Shown in pieces: positions 7,871 through 16,787 of a stretch of 64,000 nt of DNA. Positions within the stretch are counted from its first letter, which is position 1, and each line of letters begins with the position of its first letter. Origin of the DNA: Nostoc sp. JL33. GTDB taxonomy: Bacteria > Cyanobacteriota > Cyanobacteriia > Cyanobacteriales > Nostocaceae. The translations under genes were made by a program, and so were the position numbers. Below the pieces are notes generated by a model. It was not told where the DNA came from and searched no databases. It saw only the letters and a program-made list of their open reading frames with translations. The stretch spans positions 30,140-94,139 of the forward strand of contig NZ_JABXKP010000097.1 in the NCBI RefSeq assembly GCF_017114985.1. Direction: 5' to 3'.

Positions 7871-9523
7871 TCAGTTTATTAGAGGTTTTTGTTTTCTTGC
7901 TTGCTTAGGATCTGCTTCTTCCTTCTCTTGTTTATCTAATATCGGCAATTTGAAAAGAACTCCTGCATAAAACCAGTAATAGACAGCAACTGGATCAACA
8001 TCTAGAGGATAGTAATAGGTGTTGTAGCTAATAAACAATATAAACACCCACAAAGCTGCTGCGTAACTGCGGAAATTACGGTTCTTTATAGAGCGATAGG
8101 TTTTAAAGCCAATAATTGTTAAACTTGTTACCAAAGCCAGAAACGCTAGTACTCCAAAAATTCCAACTTCATAAAGTACTTTGGGGTAGTAGGTTTCCAC
8201 AAGCTTAGTTTTACCCATTACACGGGTAGAGTTAGTTGCTCGACCTAAGCCACTTCCCAGTGGCCCGTCTACGTTTTTCCAATTTTCTTCAAATTGCTGG
8301 ACGATAAAATCTTGAGGTGGTGAAGCCTCCCAGCGACCGGTAAAACTCTCAGTTCTCTCTTGCACGACAACAGGGTTAGTCACGATCGCAATTCCCACAA
8401 TCAAGGCAAGTCCCACGCCTATGGGGATAAATCGTTTCAGGTTGCCAATTTGTCCGGTGAGCAATAGCAAAATCCCGAAGCAGATTGGTACTAAAGCTAA
8501 GGCGATTCTCTGTCCAGAGATGACAGAATTGAGAAATACTGTCACTAAAGAACCTAAACCGAGCAGCCGCCATATTGGGGAGGGATCGGTGAAGCCGGTG
8601 GCAAAGGTAAAAAAGGTGCTAGAAATTAAGAACCATGCCCACTGCCAAGGAGCTACAAATGTCCCTGGTAGGCGAATAACCCCTTCATCGGGACTATATA
8701 CTAGCGCTCCACCAAAATAACACCTGGCTTCGAGTGTTGCTCTAAATAAGGCATCTCCTTCAAGACCTCTAGTGCCTTGACATACACCAGTTAGTAGTAA
8801 CAGGTATTGAATAAATCCCAGCACACAGCAAATCAGTATCAGACCAATCTGGAGGCGTGATAAAAATAGAAAATCCCGCTTATCGCGAATTAAATAGTAA
8901 GCACAACCAATCAGGGGGACATAGCCTAAAAATACTTTCAGTCCCAGAATTCCCATACCTAATGGTATTTCTGGGGGTGCTTTTTCTAATAGTCCCGAAA
9001 TAGGCGGGTTAAACTGCTGTCCACCATTGACAAACAACAGCGTTAGCAGACTGCAACCCAAAACAATATAAAGTGGAATTTTAATGCCTTGGGGAATAAT
9101 TAGGGGTACCCCCTGTTTCCGGCAAGTCTGCCAAAATCCAATTAGGGCTGGAACGTAAAAAGCATCTTTAGCTAATTGGAGTATGGGACTATTGCCCAAG
9201 TAGTAGGTGATAGTACCTCCAATAGGTACGTAAATGATGAAGGCATATAGCGCTTGACGCGGGTATTTGTAGGAAAAAGACATGATGAATATCCCCAAGA
9301 CACCAGGAACTGCTGCTTTAATTCCAGCTACAAAAAAAAGCAGAATGCCAACAAAGACACTGCCAAAGGTGGCGGTAAACAGTAAGGTAGTGAATTCTTT
9401 ACGTGCTTGGGCTGCTTTGCGCTTTTGGGCTGACTTTTCTTTAAGGCTAAGGGTAGAAGTTTCCTTTTTAGCCTGCTTTTTCGAGTTTTTAGATTGCTGA
9501 GATTTTGACTTGAATTTTGGCAT
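7871..9523 (-). CDS. O-antigen ligase / polysaccharide polymerase-like membrane protein
   Basis: This is a 550-residue polytopic membrane protein. I chose ATG 9521-9523 (MPKFKSKS), because a longer frame to 9571 would place a TATAAT-like hexamer (near 9558) inside the gene. The N-terminus is very basic and soluble (KSKSQQSKNSKKQAKK...), followed by about 11-12 hydrophobic segments. A large periplasmic-type loop contains GRWEASPPQDF and GPLGSGLGRATNSTR, the region that carries the Wzy_C/O-antigen-ligase signature in relatives. It is probably the polymerase of the downstream polysaccharide gene set and the first gene of that run. Confidence 0.8.
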   Translation of the reverse strand: MPKFKSKSQQSKNSKKQAKKETSTLSLKEKSAQKRKAAQARKEFTTLLFTATFGSVFVGILLFFVAGIKAAVPGVLGIFIMSFSYKYPRQALYAFIIYVPIGGTITYYLGNSPILQLAKDAFYVPALIGFWQTCRKQGVPLIIPQGIKIPLYIVLGCSLLTLLFVNGGQQFNPPISGLLEKAPPEIPLGMGILGLKVFLGYVPLIGCAYYLIRDKRDFLFLSRLQIGLILICCVLGFIQYLLLLTGVCQGTRGLEGDALFRATLEARCYFGGALVYSPDEGVIRLPGTFVAPWQWAWFLISSTFFTFATGFTDPSPIWRLLGLGSLVTVFLNSVISGQRIALALVPICFGILLLLTGQIGNLKRFIPIGVGLALIVGIAIVTNPVVVQERTESFTGRWEASPPQDFIVQQFEENWKNVDGPLGSGLGRATNSTRVMGKTKLVETYYPKVLYEVGIFGVLAFLALVTSLTIIGFKTYRSIKNRNFRSYAAALWVFILFISYNTYYYPLDVDPVAVYYWFYAGVLFKLPILDKQEKEEADPKQARKQKPLIN

Positions 9524-9833
9524 GGTGGTGCTGTCGTCTATCAGCCTCAGAGAATCTATTATAATTGACAAATTTCTTTGGATTGCCGTAACTCGTACAA
9601 TCGGAATTGATCTCTAACTGATTGATTTAATAATTTGCGATTAAAAATGCTAAATCTTAATCTTTTGGAATTATCAAAAAGATTTTCTCCTGTTTCCAAA
9701 ATATAAATTAGCTAGATATGCCCTAACAATGCAAATACAAATGTCACAGCTTCTACAGATAACCAAGGCTGGTTAATTTGTAGAAGCTGTGACGAAAAAT
9801 TGCCACTGGTTAAAAGCTGAGATAATAGCTAAT
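9524..9833. other. 310-bp gap: promoter side of the polysaccharide run, 3' side of glmM
   Basis: It contains a TATAAT-like -10 on the minus strand near 9558-9563 and a long perfect inverted repeat at 9743-9793 (listed separately). No gene is seen. Confidence 0.5.
9743..9793. terminator. 15-bp perfect inverted repeat after glmM
   Basis: The arms GTCACAGCTTCTACA and TGTAGAAGCTGTGAC flank a 21-nt loop, 40 bp past the glmM stop codon. A strong hairpin at a gene end fits transcription termination or 3' stabilisation, but no run of T follows on the minus strand, so a classic intrinsic terminator is not certain. Confidence 0.5.
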
Positions 9834-11306
9834 TTAGTCCATCAGATGTTGCTGGACTTGCGACACTAATTCATTTGTCCAGTGGTTGGTGAGTTCAGCA
9901 TTGGCAGCTTCTACCATAACCCTGATTACTGGTTCTGTGCCAGAGGCGCGAACCAAAATTCTGCCGGAATCACCCATTGCAGCTTCAGCTAAAGCGATCG
10001 CTTGTTGCAGAGGTTGGCAATCTTGCCATCCCAAACGGCGATCGCGATCGATAACTCGCACGTTTCGCAACAATTGCGGATAGGTCTGGAAACTTTGATC
10101 TACCAATTCTGCTAGGGAAATACCCGCCTCTTTCACCAAAGCTGCTATGTGTAATGCTGTTAACAAGCCATCTCCAGTAACAGCATAATGACGGCAAAGA
10201 ATATGACCTGATTGTTCGCCGCCTAGCATTGCCCCAGTCCGCAACATTTCGGCTTGCACGTATTGGTCACCGACTGCGGTGCGAATCAAGTTACCACCCT
10301 GTTGCTGCCAAGCTTTCTCAAAGCCTAAGTTGGCCATGACAGTAGATACAATCAGGTTGTCTGGCAGTTGTTGCTTTTGTTGTAACTGGCGTCCCCACAG
10401 ATAGAGAATATAATCGCCGTTAACTTGCCTTCCTGTATTGTCTACTCCTAAGACGCGATCAGCATCGCCATCGAAGGCAAAGCCGATGTCGGCGTTGTGT
10501 TCTTGTACTGTTGCTGCAAGAATATCTAGGTGCGTGGAACCGCAGTTAACATTAATGCGATCGCCATCTGCTTCGTTATGCAAGCAGATTACCTCTGCCC
10601 CCATTTGTGTAAATACTGATGGTGCTAACCCGACTGCTGCCCCCCACGCCAAGTCTAAAACAATCTTCATTCCCTGAAGATTTAGGGCACTGTTCAAAGG
10701 TTTTTTCAACGCCTCGCTATAATGTCCGACTAACTCGAAACGTGAGTAATGCCGTCCGCAATTACTGACTCTAGCGATCGGTGATATTTTACCACGCAGT
10801 CCGGCTTCTATTTCTGCCTGCAATATTTGCGGTAACTTCCCTCCATTGGCACTAAAAATTTTAATACCATTGTCTTCTGGGGGATTGTGGCTGGCAGAAA
10901 TCATCACTCCGCCGATCGCATCACTGATGCTGGTGAGATAGGCAACGCCAGGAGTCGGACATAATCCCAAATACCACACCTCTAATCCTGCTGCTGTTAA
11001 CCCTGCACTCAAAGCCATTGCCAGCATATCGCTGGAGTTTCTAGAGTCCTGTCCGAGAATGACTGGCCCTAGTTGAGTAGCATGGTTACGTAAAACAATC
11101 CCCGTCCAAAAACCAACTTGTAATGCTAGGGGCGCACTCAACAATTCTCCGACTCGTCCGCGAATCCCATCTGTACCAAATAAGGCATTTGCTGGTAGTG
11201 GGATTAAATTCAGCCCAAAACTACTCTCAATCCCTTTGCCCAATACATCACCTTCGGAGGCAGAACCCCCAGGAATGCCCGGTGTCCGAGTTCTAGATGA
11301 AACCAT
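9834..11306 (-). CDS. glmM: Phosphoglucosamine mutase
   Basis: GlmM converts glucosamine-6-phosphate to glucosamine-1-phosphate for UDP-GlcNAc, peptidoglycan and lipid A. The start chosen is ATG 11304-11306 (MVSSRTRTPG, 490 aa); seven extra codons upstream are possible. Domain 1 has ALFGTDGIRG and the phosphoserine loop ISASHNPPEDNG, with Ser139 the expected phosphorylated residue. The Mg-binding loop is FAFDGDADR, the sugar-binding loop is GGEQSGH, and the phosphate-binding loop near the C-terminus is RASGTEPVIRVMVEA. The N-terminal 40 residues before the catalytic fold are longer than in E. coli, as in other cyanobacteria. It stands alone with its own upstream region. Confidence 0.95.
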   Translation of the reverse strand: MVSSRTRTPGIPGGSASEGDVLGKGIESSFGLNLIPLPANALFGTDGIRGRVGELLSAPLALQVGFWTGIVLRNHATQLGPVILGQDSRNSSDMLAMALSAGLTAAGLEVWYLGLCPTPGVAYLTSISDAIGGVMISASHNPPEDNGIKIFSANGGKLPQILQAEIEAGLRGKISPIARVSNCGRHYSRFELVGHYSEALKKPLNSALNLQGMKIVLDLAWGAAVGLAPSVFTQMGAEVICLHNEADGDRINVNCGSTHLDILAATVQEHNADIGFAFDGDADRVLGVDNTGRQVNGDYILYLWGRQLQQKQQLPDNLIVSTVMANLGFEKAWQQQGGNLIRTAVGDQYVQAEMLRTGAMLGGEQSGHILCRHYAVTGDGLLTALHIAALVKEAGISLAELVDQSFQTYPQLLRNVRVIDRDRRLGWQDCQPLQQAIALAEAAMGDSGRILVRASGTEPVIRVMVEAANAELTNHWTNELVSQVQQHLMD

Positions 11307-11865
11307 ATGTTTAAACACTCCACACAATCACACTGAAAAATAGCACTTAAGACTTTATTCAGCAATTTCGAGATGCTTTTTCTCTTGAGAAATTCTTTCT
11401 AGATCAGGCTACATTTACGTAATAGTACTTAAGTTTTGCCTCTTAGATTGTCAAATTTTCATAAAGTCAATATTGGTTTTTACATTATCAGTAAAGTCTC
11501 CATATCTTAGCTAATTATTCCTTTTACGCCCTCAACTTTAATCTTGATTTTTATCCAGTTTGCAATGTTACTAGCAAAGAACAAACTGTAATAAATATTA
11601 TCCTTATTTAATCACAAGTGTTTTTCACCAAAGCTGAGAATGAAAGCAAAATTCAGCTAATAACAACAAAAAATCAAAATACTCAAATGTAAAGTTCTAT
11701 TTTTTTAGCCTTGTTGGGGTGTAAAAAACTACAAAATCATTGCAGCTTAAAAAATTTTAATATAAATTCTCATCAAATAGTTTTAAGGTAACGTTTTAAT
11801 GGCTTTTTTAGCCGTTAGTGAATCAAAACTTCGGCAGTTGAGTTTTTAAAGTTGAGAAATTTAGC
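11307..11865. other. 560-bp divergent promoter region (glmM / heme oxygenase)
   Basis: This is AT-rich DNA between two divergent genes. No open frame of interest and no repeat family member is seen. It must contain the promoters of both genes; I cannot place -10 or -35 boxes with confidence. Confidence 0.5.
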
Positions 11866-12582
11866 ATGAGCAGCAATTTAGCAGCCAAATTACGTGTAGG
11901 CACTAAAAAAGCCCACACAATGGCAGAAAATGTAGGTTTTGTCAAGTGCTTTTTAAGAGGAGTAGTCGAGAAAAACTCTTACCGCAAACTAGTTGCTAAC
12001 TTCTACTTCGTCTACTCAGCGATGGAAGAGGAAATGGAAAAGCATCACCAGCACCCAATTCTTTCTAAAATTAACTTTCCCCAGCTAAACCGCAAGTATA
12101 CCTTAGAGCAAGACCTGAGTTATTACTTTGGTGCTAACTGGAGAGAGCAAATCAAGTTATCTCCCGCAGGTGAAGCTTATGTACAGCGCATCCGAGAAAT
12201 ATCTGCCACAGAACCGGAACTGTTAATCGCTCATTCATATACTCGTTACTTGGGTGACTTATCCGGGGGACAAATTCTCAAAAATATTGCTGTAACGGCG
12301 ATGAATTTGTCTGATGGACAAGGAACAGCCTTTTATGAGTTTCCAGAGATTCCTGACGAGAAGGCATTCAAAGCCAAATATCGTCAAACTTTGGATGAAT
12401 TACCCCTTGATGATGCTACAACCGATCGCATCGTTGATGAAGCTAACGCCGCCTTTGGCACGAACATGAAGATGTTCCAAGAATTGGAAGGCAATTTAAT
12501 CAAGGCGATCGGGGTAATGCTTTACAATAGCCTCACACGGCGACGGACACGCGGTAGTACTGAACTCGCCACTGCTGAGTAA
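11866..12582 (+). CDS. ho1: Heme oxygenase (biliverdin-producing)
   Basis: This enzyme opens heme to biliverdin IXalpha, CO and iron using ferredoxin, the first step to phycocyanobilin for phycobilisomes and phytochromes. The 238-residue protein starts MSSNLAAKLRVGTKKAHTMAE, where His17 is the expected proximal heme ligand. The distal helix Gly-rich motif is LGDLSGGQILKNIA, with HSYTRY just before it. Length and motifs match cyanobacterial HO1. It is preceded by a long AT-rich leader and is monocistronic. A second heme oxygenase, if present in the genome, is not in this window. Confidence 0.96.
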   Translation: MSSNLAAKLRVGTKKAHTMAENVGFVKCFLRGVVEKNSYRKLVANFYFVYSAMEEEMEKHHQHPILSKINFPQLNRKYTLEQDLSYYFGANWREQIKLSPAGEAYVQRIREISATEPELLIAHSYTRYLGDLSGGQILKNIAVTAMNLSDGQGTAFYEFPEIPDEKAFKAKYRQTLDELPLDDATTDRIVDEANAAFGTNMKMFQELEGNLIKAIGVMLYNSLTRRRTRGSTELATAE

Positions 12583-12958
12583 CTGTGTTGAGATTGCGGA
12601 GTTTCGTGTGTGGAGTCATAAATCCAGACAGCTGGATGAAGGATAATTCATAGGTGTTTCTGGGGAAACGATGTCGAACGCGAACAGCGTCTCCTTGGCG
12701 CAGCCTCTCGTAGAGAAGAGTTGGCGGGCTACGTCTACGTTAAAAACACTCAAAATATTTAGGGGCAATAGCCCTGTGACTGCTTTTGATTTGTGAAAGC
12801 AAGCATGGGGAGATTGCCCCTCAATTATTGCTATATTTTCAGGCTTCCCCTAGACTTTCAGCTTAAAATAACTAAGTCAATCTTCAAACCAAGCTTAATC
12901 TCAGTATTTAAGTTTGTAACCCGTGAAACTTACCATACTGAGTAAATCAGGCAAAAAT
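12583..12958. repeat. Gap with Nostoc palindromic repeat
   Basis: The stretch 12676-12723 repeats the core found at 463-509 (GCAGCCTCTCGTAGAGAAGA), followed by GGCGGGCTACGTCTACG, another common Nostoc repeat motif. The rest shows no gene. Confidence 0.6.
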
Positions 12959-13999
12959 ATGGCTACGAAAATTCCTGTCACAGTAATTACAGGCTTCTTA
13001 GGTAGTGGAAAAACCAGCCTAATTCGCCACCTGCTACAAAACAACCAAGGACGCCGCATTGCCGTTTTAGTCAACGAATTTGGCGAACTCGGTATTGATG
13101 GCGAATTGTTAAAATCCTGTCAAATTTGCCCGGAAGATGGTGAGGGCGACAGTAATATCTTTGAATTAACCAACGGCTGCTTATGCTGCACCGTGCAGGA
13201 AGAGTTTTACCCGATGATGCAAGAGTTAATCAAGCGGCGGGATAGCATCGACTGCATTTTGATTGAAACCTCTGGTTTAGCTTTACCTAAACCACTGATT
13301 AAGGCTTTTCGCTGGCAGGAAATTCGCAACGCCGCCACTGTCGATGCTGTGATTACCGTGGTAGATTGTGCGGCGGTAGCGGCAGGGACATTTGCTAGCG
13401 ATCCAGAGGCGATCGCAGCCCAGCGCCAAGCAGATGATAATCTAGAACACGAAACACCCTTGCAAGAACTGTTTGAAGACCAACTTGCTTGTGCAGACTT
13501 AGTAGTATTAAATAAAATTGACTTGGTAGATGCCGAGACAAAAGCCAGAGTTGAGGAATTGATTAAGCAAGAATTGCCCAGAGTGGTGAAGATTGTCGAG
13601 AGCGATTGTTCTCAACTAGACGCATCTATATTATTAGGATTCCAAGCCGCAGTGGAAGACAATTTAGATTCTCGTCCCAGTCATCACGATACCGAAGAAG
13701 ACCACAATCACGACGAGGAAGTTACCTCAACTAATTTAATTTTGGATCGTACCTTTGACCCTGAAAAGTTGCAACAGCAATTGCAAACATTGGCACAACA
13801 ACAAGAAATTTACCGAATTAAAGGCTTTGTCGCAGTGCCAAATAAATCTATGCGTTTAGTGATGCAGGGCGTGGGAACCCGATTTGATAAATTTTACGAT
13901 CGCCCCTGGAAACCAGAAGAGGCCAGGCAAACGCGCTTAGTTTTCATCGGTCGTGATTTGAATTCCTCAGAAATCGAATCCCAACTTGTAGCTTTATAA
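12959..13999 (+). CDS. CobW/COG0523-family GTP-dependent metallochaperone
   Basis: This is a P-loop GTPase that loads a metal, zinc in the best-studied members, onto client proteins. I chose ATG 12959 (MATKIPVTVITG, 346 aa), with AGG seven bases upstream; a 12-codon extension is less likely. The Walker A is GFLGSGKT (12-19), the metal-binding GCLCC motif is at 74-77, and the guanine specificity motif is NKID. A second cysteine pair, SCQIC (54-57), and a His/Asp/Glu-rich linker (HHDTEEDHNHDEE, around 243-255) add metal ligands. The C-terminal CobW_C domain ends in the RLVFIGRDL box. No riboswitch or Zur box could be recognised upstream. Confidence 0.92.
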   Translation: MATKIPVTVITGFLGSGKTSLIRHLLQNNQGRRIAVLVNEFGELGIDGELLKSCQICPEDGEGDSNIFELTNGCLCCTVQEEFYPMMQELIKRRDSIDCILIETSGLALPKPLIKAFRWQEIRNAATVDAVITVVDCAAVAAGTFASDPEAIAAQRQADDNLEHETPLQELFEDQLACADLVVLNKIDLVDAETKARVEELIKQELPRVVKIVESDCSQLDASILLGFQAAVEDNLDSRPSHHDTEEDHNHDEEVTSTNLILDRTFDPEKLQQQLQTLAQQQEIYRIKGFVAVPNKSMRLVMQGVGTRFDKFYDRPWKPEEARQTRLVFIGRDLNSSEIESQLVAL

Positions 14000-14009
14000 G
14001 TTGAGAGTT

Positions 14010-14067
14010 AGGAGAGACGCGATTAATCGCGTCTGTATAGGAGAGACGCGATTAATCGCGTCTGTAC
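14010..14067. repeat. Two tandem 29-bp palindromic units
   Basis: The unit AGGAGAGACGCGATTAATCGCGTCTGTAY occurs twice without spacer. Each contains the perfect palindrome GACGCGATTAATCGCGTC. It lies just after the CobW-like gene, where it could form a hairpin in the 3' transcript. Related palindromes (GACGCGATAAATCGC) sit inside the element at 34497-34632. Confidence 0.85.
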
Positions 14068-14231
14068 AAGAGTTATTAATAACTACTTAATTGGAAAACT
14101 TAGAGACAATGCTAATAACTTAAAATTCTTAATTTATTACTCTTAATTTCTAACTTGTTTCTTTTAACTCATAATAACTCATAACTTATCACTTCTAACT
14201 GATAACTTTTCATTCTTCACTTGAGAAAATT

Positions 14232-14711
14232 ATGACGATATCCCAACTATTTAACGTTGCAAATCTTTTTGTATTGCCATTTTGGGCGTTGATGATTTTA
14301 TTGCCAAACTGGAAAGTTACACGGCAGATAATGTCATCATATCTACCTTTTCTGCTGTTAGCTGGGGCATATTTGTATTTGTTTATCAACAGCATTACGC
14401 CAGAAAATGCCCAAGCTTTATCGAATCCCCAATTAGCTGATATTGCGCGGTTTTTTGCAGATGAAACAGCTGCTGCAACAGGTTGGATTCATTTTTTAGT
14501 GATGGATTTATTCGTCGGTCGCTGGATTTATTGGGAAGGGCAAAAAACAGGTATTTGGACAATTCACTCTCTGGCTTTATCTTTGTTCGCTGGGCCTTTA
14601 GGATTACTGTCTCACATCTTGACTGACTGGATTGCTAAGGCATTTTTCCCGAAGTTCCAGCAGAATCAAACGGCGACGGTAGCAGAACAAAAAGTATCAC
14701 CTGGTACATAG
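14232..14711 (+). CDS. ABA4-like (DUF4281) membrane protein
   Basis: The 159-residue protein has four hydrophobic helices: LFNVANLFVLPFWALMILLP, YLPFLLLAGAYLYLFI, the TGWIHFLVMDLFVGRWIYWE segment and SLALSLFAGPLGLLSHIL. The conserved core WxHFLxxDLFVGRWIY and the FAGPLGLL box mark the ABA4-like family. The plant ABA4 protein is needed for neoxanthin synthesis, so a carotenoid link is known for the family; the cyanobacterial role is inferred. The C-terminal 30 residues are soluble and not conserved-looking. It begins at ATG 14232. Confidence 0.85.
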   Translation: MTISQLFNVANLFVLPFWALMILLPNWKVTRQIMSSYLPFLLLAGAYLYLFINSITPENAQALSNPQLADIARFFADETAAATGWIHFLVMDLFVGRWIYWEGQKTGIWTIHSLALSLFAGPLGLLSHILTDWIAKAFFPKFQQNQTATVAEQKVSPGT

Positions 14712-14714
14712 TAT

Positions 14715-14740
14715 TAGGGGCGCACATCTGTGCGCCCCTA
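14715..14740. terminator. Palindrome between convergent genes
   Basis: TAGGGGCGCACA and TGTGCGCCCCTA form a 12-bp stem with a 2-nt loop, 4 bp after the ABA4-like stop and before a convergent gene. It could end transcription from the left, or be a repetitive palindrome of the GGGGCGNACA type seen again at 45433-45458. No long T-run follows. Confidence 0.5.
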
Positions 14741-14809
14741 CCTTATTAGATAAATTGATAATGGATAATCAGTTTACTCACATTCCCAATTACCTGATTT
14801 GAAAATCAA

Positions 14810-15025
14810 TTAAGTGTTGTCGTGTCTATAGTTGGCATCTAACCAACAGCGTGGTAGAACTTCACCTGAAGGAAAAACGAGATTTTCTTTTTTAAAAGTC
14901 TCAGTTTGCTGTTCTTCTTGACCTTCTTGGTCTTTTGCGTGAACAACATCAGTATTCGGGTCAAGTAATTCCTGAATTTCAACAATTTCTATCAATTCGC
15001 CACTATCTTTGACTTGTAAAAGCAT
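14810..15025 (-). CDS. Small conserved-looking acidic protein, 71 aa
   Basis: I chose ATG 15023-15025 (MLLQVKDSGELIEIVEIQEL) because GGAG sits eight bases before it; a GTG start at 15088 would add 21 residues. The protein is acidic, with a Glu/Gln-rich middle (DQEGQEEQQTETF) and a C-terminal VFPSGEVLPRCWLDANYR. I recognise it only as a type of small protein common in filamentous cyanobacteria, with no known function. It has no membrane segment or signal. It is convergent with the ABA4-like gene. Confidence 0.65.
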   Translation of the reverse strand: MLLQVKDSGELIEIVEIQELLDPNTDVVHAKDQEGQEEQQTETFKKENLVFPSGEVLPRCWLDANYRHDNT

Positions 15026-15312
15026 GTAAATTGCTCCAAGAATGTTTGCATGAAAGCTGAAAGTAAGTTTCAAGATAAACTCACTCACATCTCAACCGAT
15101 TCATCAGGCTGAGATTCCTTAATTCATAAAGGAATTTTTACCACAGATGCACACATAAATTACACGGGATTGATCTGTGTGTATCTGTGGTTTTCGTTTT
15201 TATAAAAATGACACAGGAAAGAAATCCTCAATTCAGCATCTCAAATCTAAAATTGAATCAGAAAATGCTGACTAAGAAAATTCTTTAATTCAAATAATCT
15301 TAGTTTTAGCGG

Positions 15313-15621
15313 TTAGATTTCGCGTTGATATTTTTCCAAAATATCTACTAAGTTTACCTGGCATTGTAGCGGTAGTAAATCGATTAAAGGAACTTCATGT
15401 TTACCGCCACCAATTTTCACTGGAATTGATCCCAAGACTTTTATAACTTGGTCTTCATTTACAGCTTTGGAAGTAATTAAGGGATATAACTGTTCAGCAA
15501 CAACGGTATGCAGTTTGGCATTAGATAAATAAAGATGCCATTTGGCAATGTCCATGTAGACACTTTCGCCAATTTCAGCTGCTAGGGCTTCCAGTAGTTC
15601 TGTGGTGTTAGTCTTAGCCAT
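15313..15621 (-). CDS. DUF3181 family protein
   Basis: This is a 102-residue soluble protein with features of the cyanobacteria-specific DUF3181 family: LLEALAAEIGESVYMDIAKWHLYLSDAK-type N-terminus (here with SNAKLHT), a central VNEDQVIKVLGSIPVKIGGGK, and a C-terminal LIDLLPLQCQVNLVDILEKY. No catalytic motif is evident and the function is unknown. It starts at ATG 15619-15621. Gaps of about 290 bp before the small acidic gene and 120 bp after the next gene upstream argue against tight operon structure. Confidence 0.8.
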   Translation of the reverse strand: MAKTNTTELLEALAAEIGESVYMDIAKWHLYLSNAKLHTVVAEQLYPLITSKAVNEDQVIKVLGSIPVKIGGGKHEVPLIDLLPLQCQVNLVDILEKYQREI

Positions 15622-15740
15622 AAAAATAACCCTACATTAAGAAAGAGTGCGAAATCTCAAACTTTTTTCGATTATCGCTCAATTAACAGGCTGATTCTAC
15701 TACCACAGGTTACAATCGCCCCAGCACCAGTAATCCGTCT

Positions 15741-15998
15741 TCAGGTGGATTTTGGTGGAATTTCGCTGTAGTTAGCGATCGCACTAATATAAATTAGATG
15801 CACCAACAATATTCCTGTCCAACTTAAAGTCACCAAAGGCAGCCACTCCCAGGTAGTGCCTTTTAAGTTGTGGAAAAACCACAACCCGGAATTAATACTA
15901 GCAGCGATCGCCACATGGATGGCAAAATTCATCCGGTCATCTATCTTGCGGTAATCAGGGTCTTTGCGATCGGGTTTGCGAGGCCAACGAGGAGGCAT
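15741..15998 (-). CDS. 2TM-domain small membrane protein
   Basis: This is an 85-residue protein with a basic soluble N-terminus (MPPRWPRKPDRKDPDYRKIDDR) and two hydrophobic helices (FAIHVAIAASINSGLWFF and WLPLVTLSWTGILLVHLIYI). The pattern resembles the short 2TM domain proteins of unknown function found in many cyanobacteria. Helix topology suggests both termini lie in the cytoplasm. It lies upstream of the DUF3181 gene and downstream of moaC on the same strand, but spacing does not prove co-transcription. Confidence 0.75.
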   Translation of the reverse strand: MPPRWPRKPDRKDPDYRKIDDRMNFAIHVAIAASINSGLWFFHNLKGTTWEWLPLVTLSWTGILLVHLIYISAIANYSEIPPKST

Positions 15999-16131
15999 AA
16001 ATATTTGTTACAGATTTAAATACACCCTATTCATTCTAAGGTTTTTGTGGCAGTGGTTGCTATTAGACCCTGACAACCAGTCATAATCGAAATAATAACT
16101 AATGCCCAGCAAGGAGCTTAATTTTGAATTG

Positions 16132-16641
16132 TTATTGCTCTGGCGGTGAATAATCTCCTGATTTACCGCCACTCTTACTAATTAAACGAATTGATTCAAT
16201 TTGAATCGACTTTTCTAAGGCTTTTGCCATATCGTATAAAGTCAGGGCAGCCACAGAAACGGCAGTTAAGGCTTCCATCTCTACACCAGTTTCAGCTTTG
16301 GTTTTGACTGTGGCTTGAATTTGATAACCAGGTAGTTGGGGATCGGGTATAATTTCGACTGCGATTTTTTGCAAAGGCAACGGATGACACAGAGGAATTA
16401 AAGTAGCTGTTTGCTTGGCTGCCATAATTCCAGCCAATCTTGCAGTTGCCAACACATCCCCTTTTGGGACATTCCCGGCTTGAATGGCAGCAAAGGTAGC
16501 TGGCAGCATCCGCACATTGGCCGCGGCTACTGCTTGGCGGATGGTGGGTGCTTTATCAGACACATCTACCATCTGTGCCTGTCCTTGGCGATCTAGATGG
16601 GTTAAGTTGGCAAAATTAGATGGAAAATTATCTTGCGCCAT
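16132..16641 (-). CDS. moaC: Cyclic pyranopterin monophosphate synthase
   Basis: MoaC acts with MoaA to make cyclic pyranopterin monophosphate, the first molybdopterin intermediate. The 169-residue length and motifs match the family: LTHLDRQGQAQMVDVSDKAP at the front, GIMAAKQTATLIPLCHPLPL in the middle (active-site region) and VEMEALTAVSVAALTLYDMAKA before the C-terminus. The active-site Lys is probably in LISKSGGKSGDY. No other moa gene is adjacent. The gene starts 35 bp from the divergent tRNA-Arg gene. Confidence 0.95.
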   Translation of the reverse strand: MAQDNFPSNFANLTHLDRQGQAQMVDVSDKAPTIRQAVAAANVRMLPATFAAIQAGNVPKGDVLATARLAGIMAAKQTATLIPLCHPLPLQKIAVEIIPDPQLPGYQIQATVKTKAETGVEMEALTAVSVAALTLYDMAKALEKSIQIESIRLISKSGGKSGDYSPPEQ

Positions 16642-16675
16642 TTGGTTAGAAGGTGTTAATATAGATTGTCGGTGA

Positions 16676-16749
16676 GGGCGTGTAGCTCAGTGGACTAGAG
16701 CACGTGGCTACGGACCACGGTGTCGGGGGTTCGAATCCCTCCTCGCCCG
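16676..16749 (+). tRNA. trnR-ACG: tRNA-Arg (anticodon ACG)
   Basis: The 74-nt cloverleaf can be read by eye. The acceptor is GGGCGTG pairing CTCGCCC (one U-U mismatch at pair 6), the D stem is GCTC/GAGC, the anticodon stem is CGTGG/CCACG with loop CTACGGA (anticodon ACG), and the T arm is GGGGG TTCGAAT CCCTC. Discriminator G is at 16749; CCA is not encoded. A short T-run (GTTTTT) follows and could end transcription. Confidence 0.93.
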
Positions 16750-16787
16750 TTTTTAAAAGTTAAGAGTTGAAAGTTAGGAGTGAGGAA

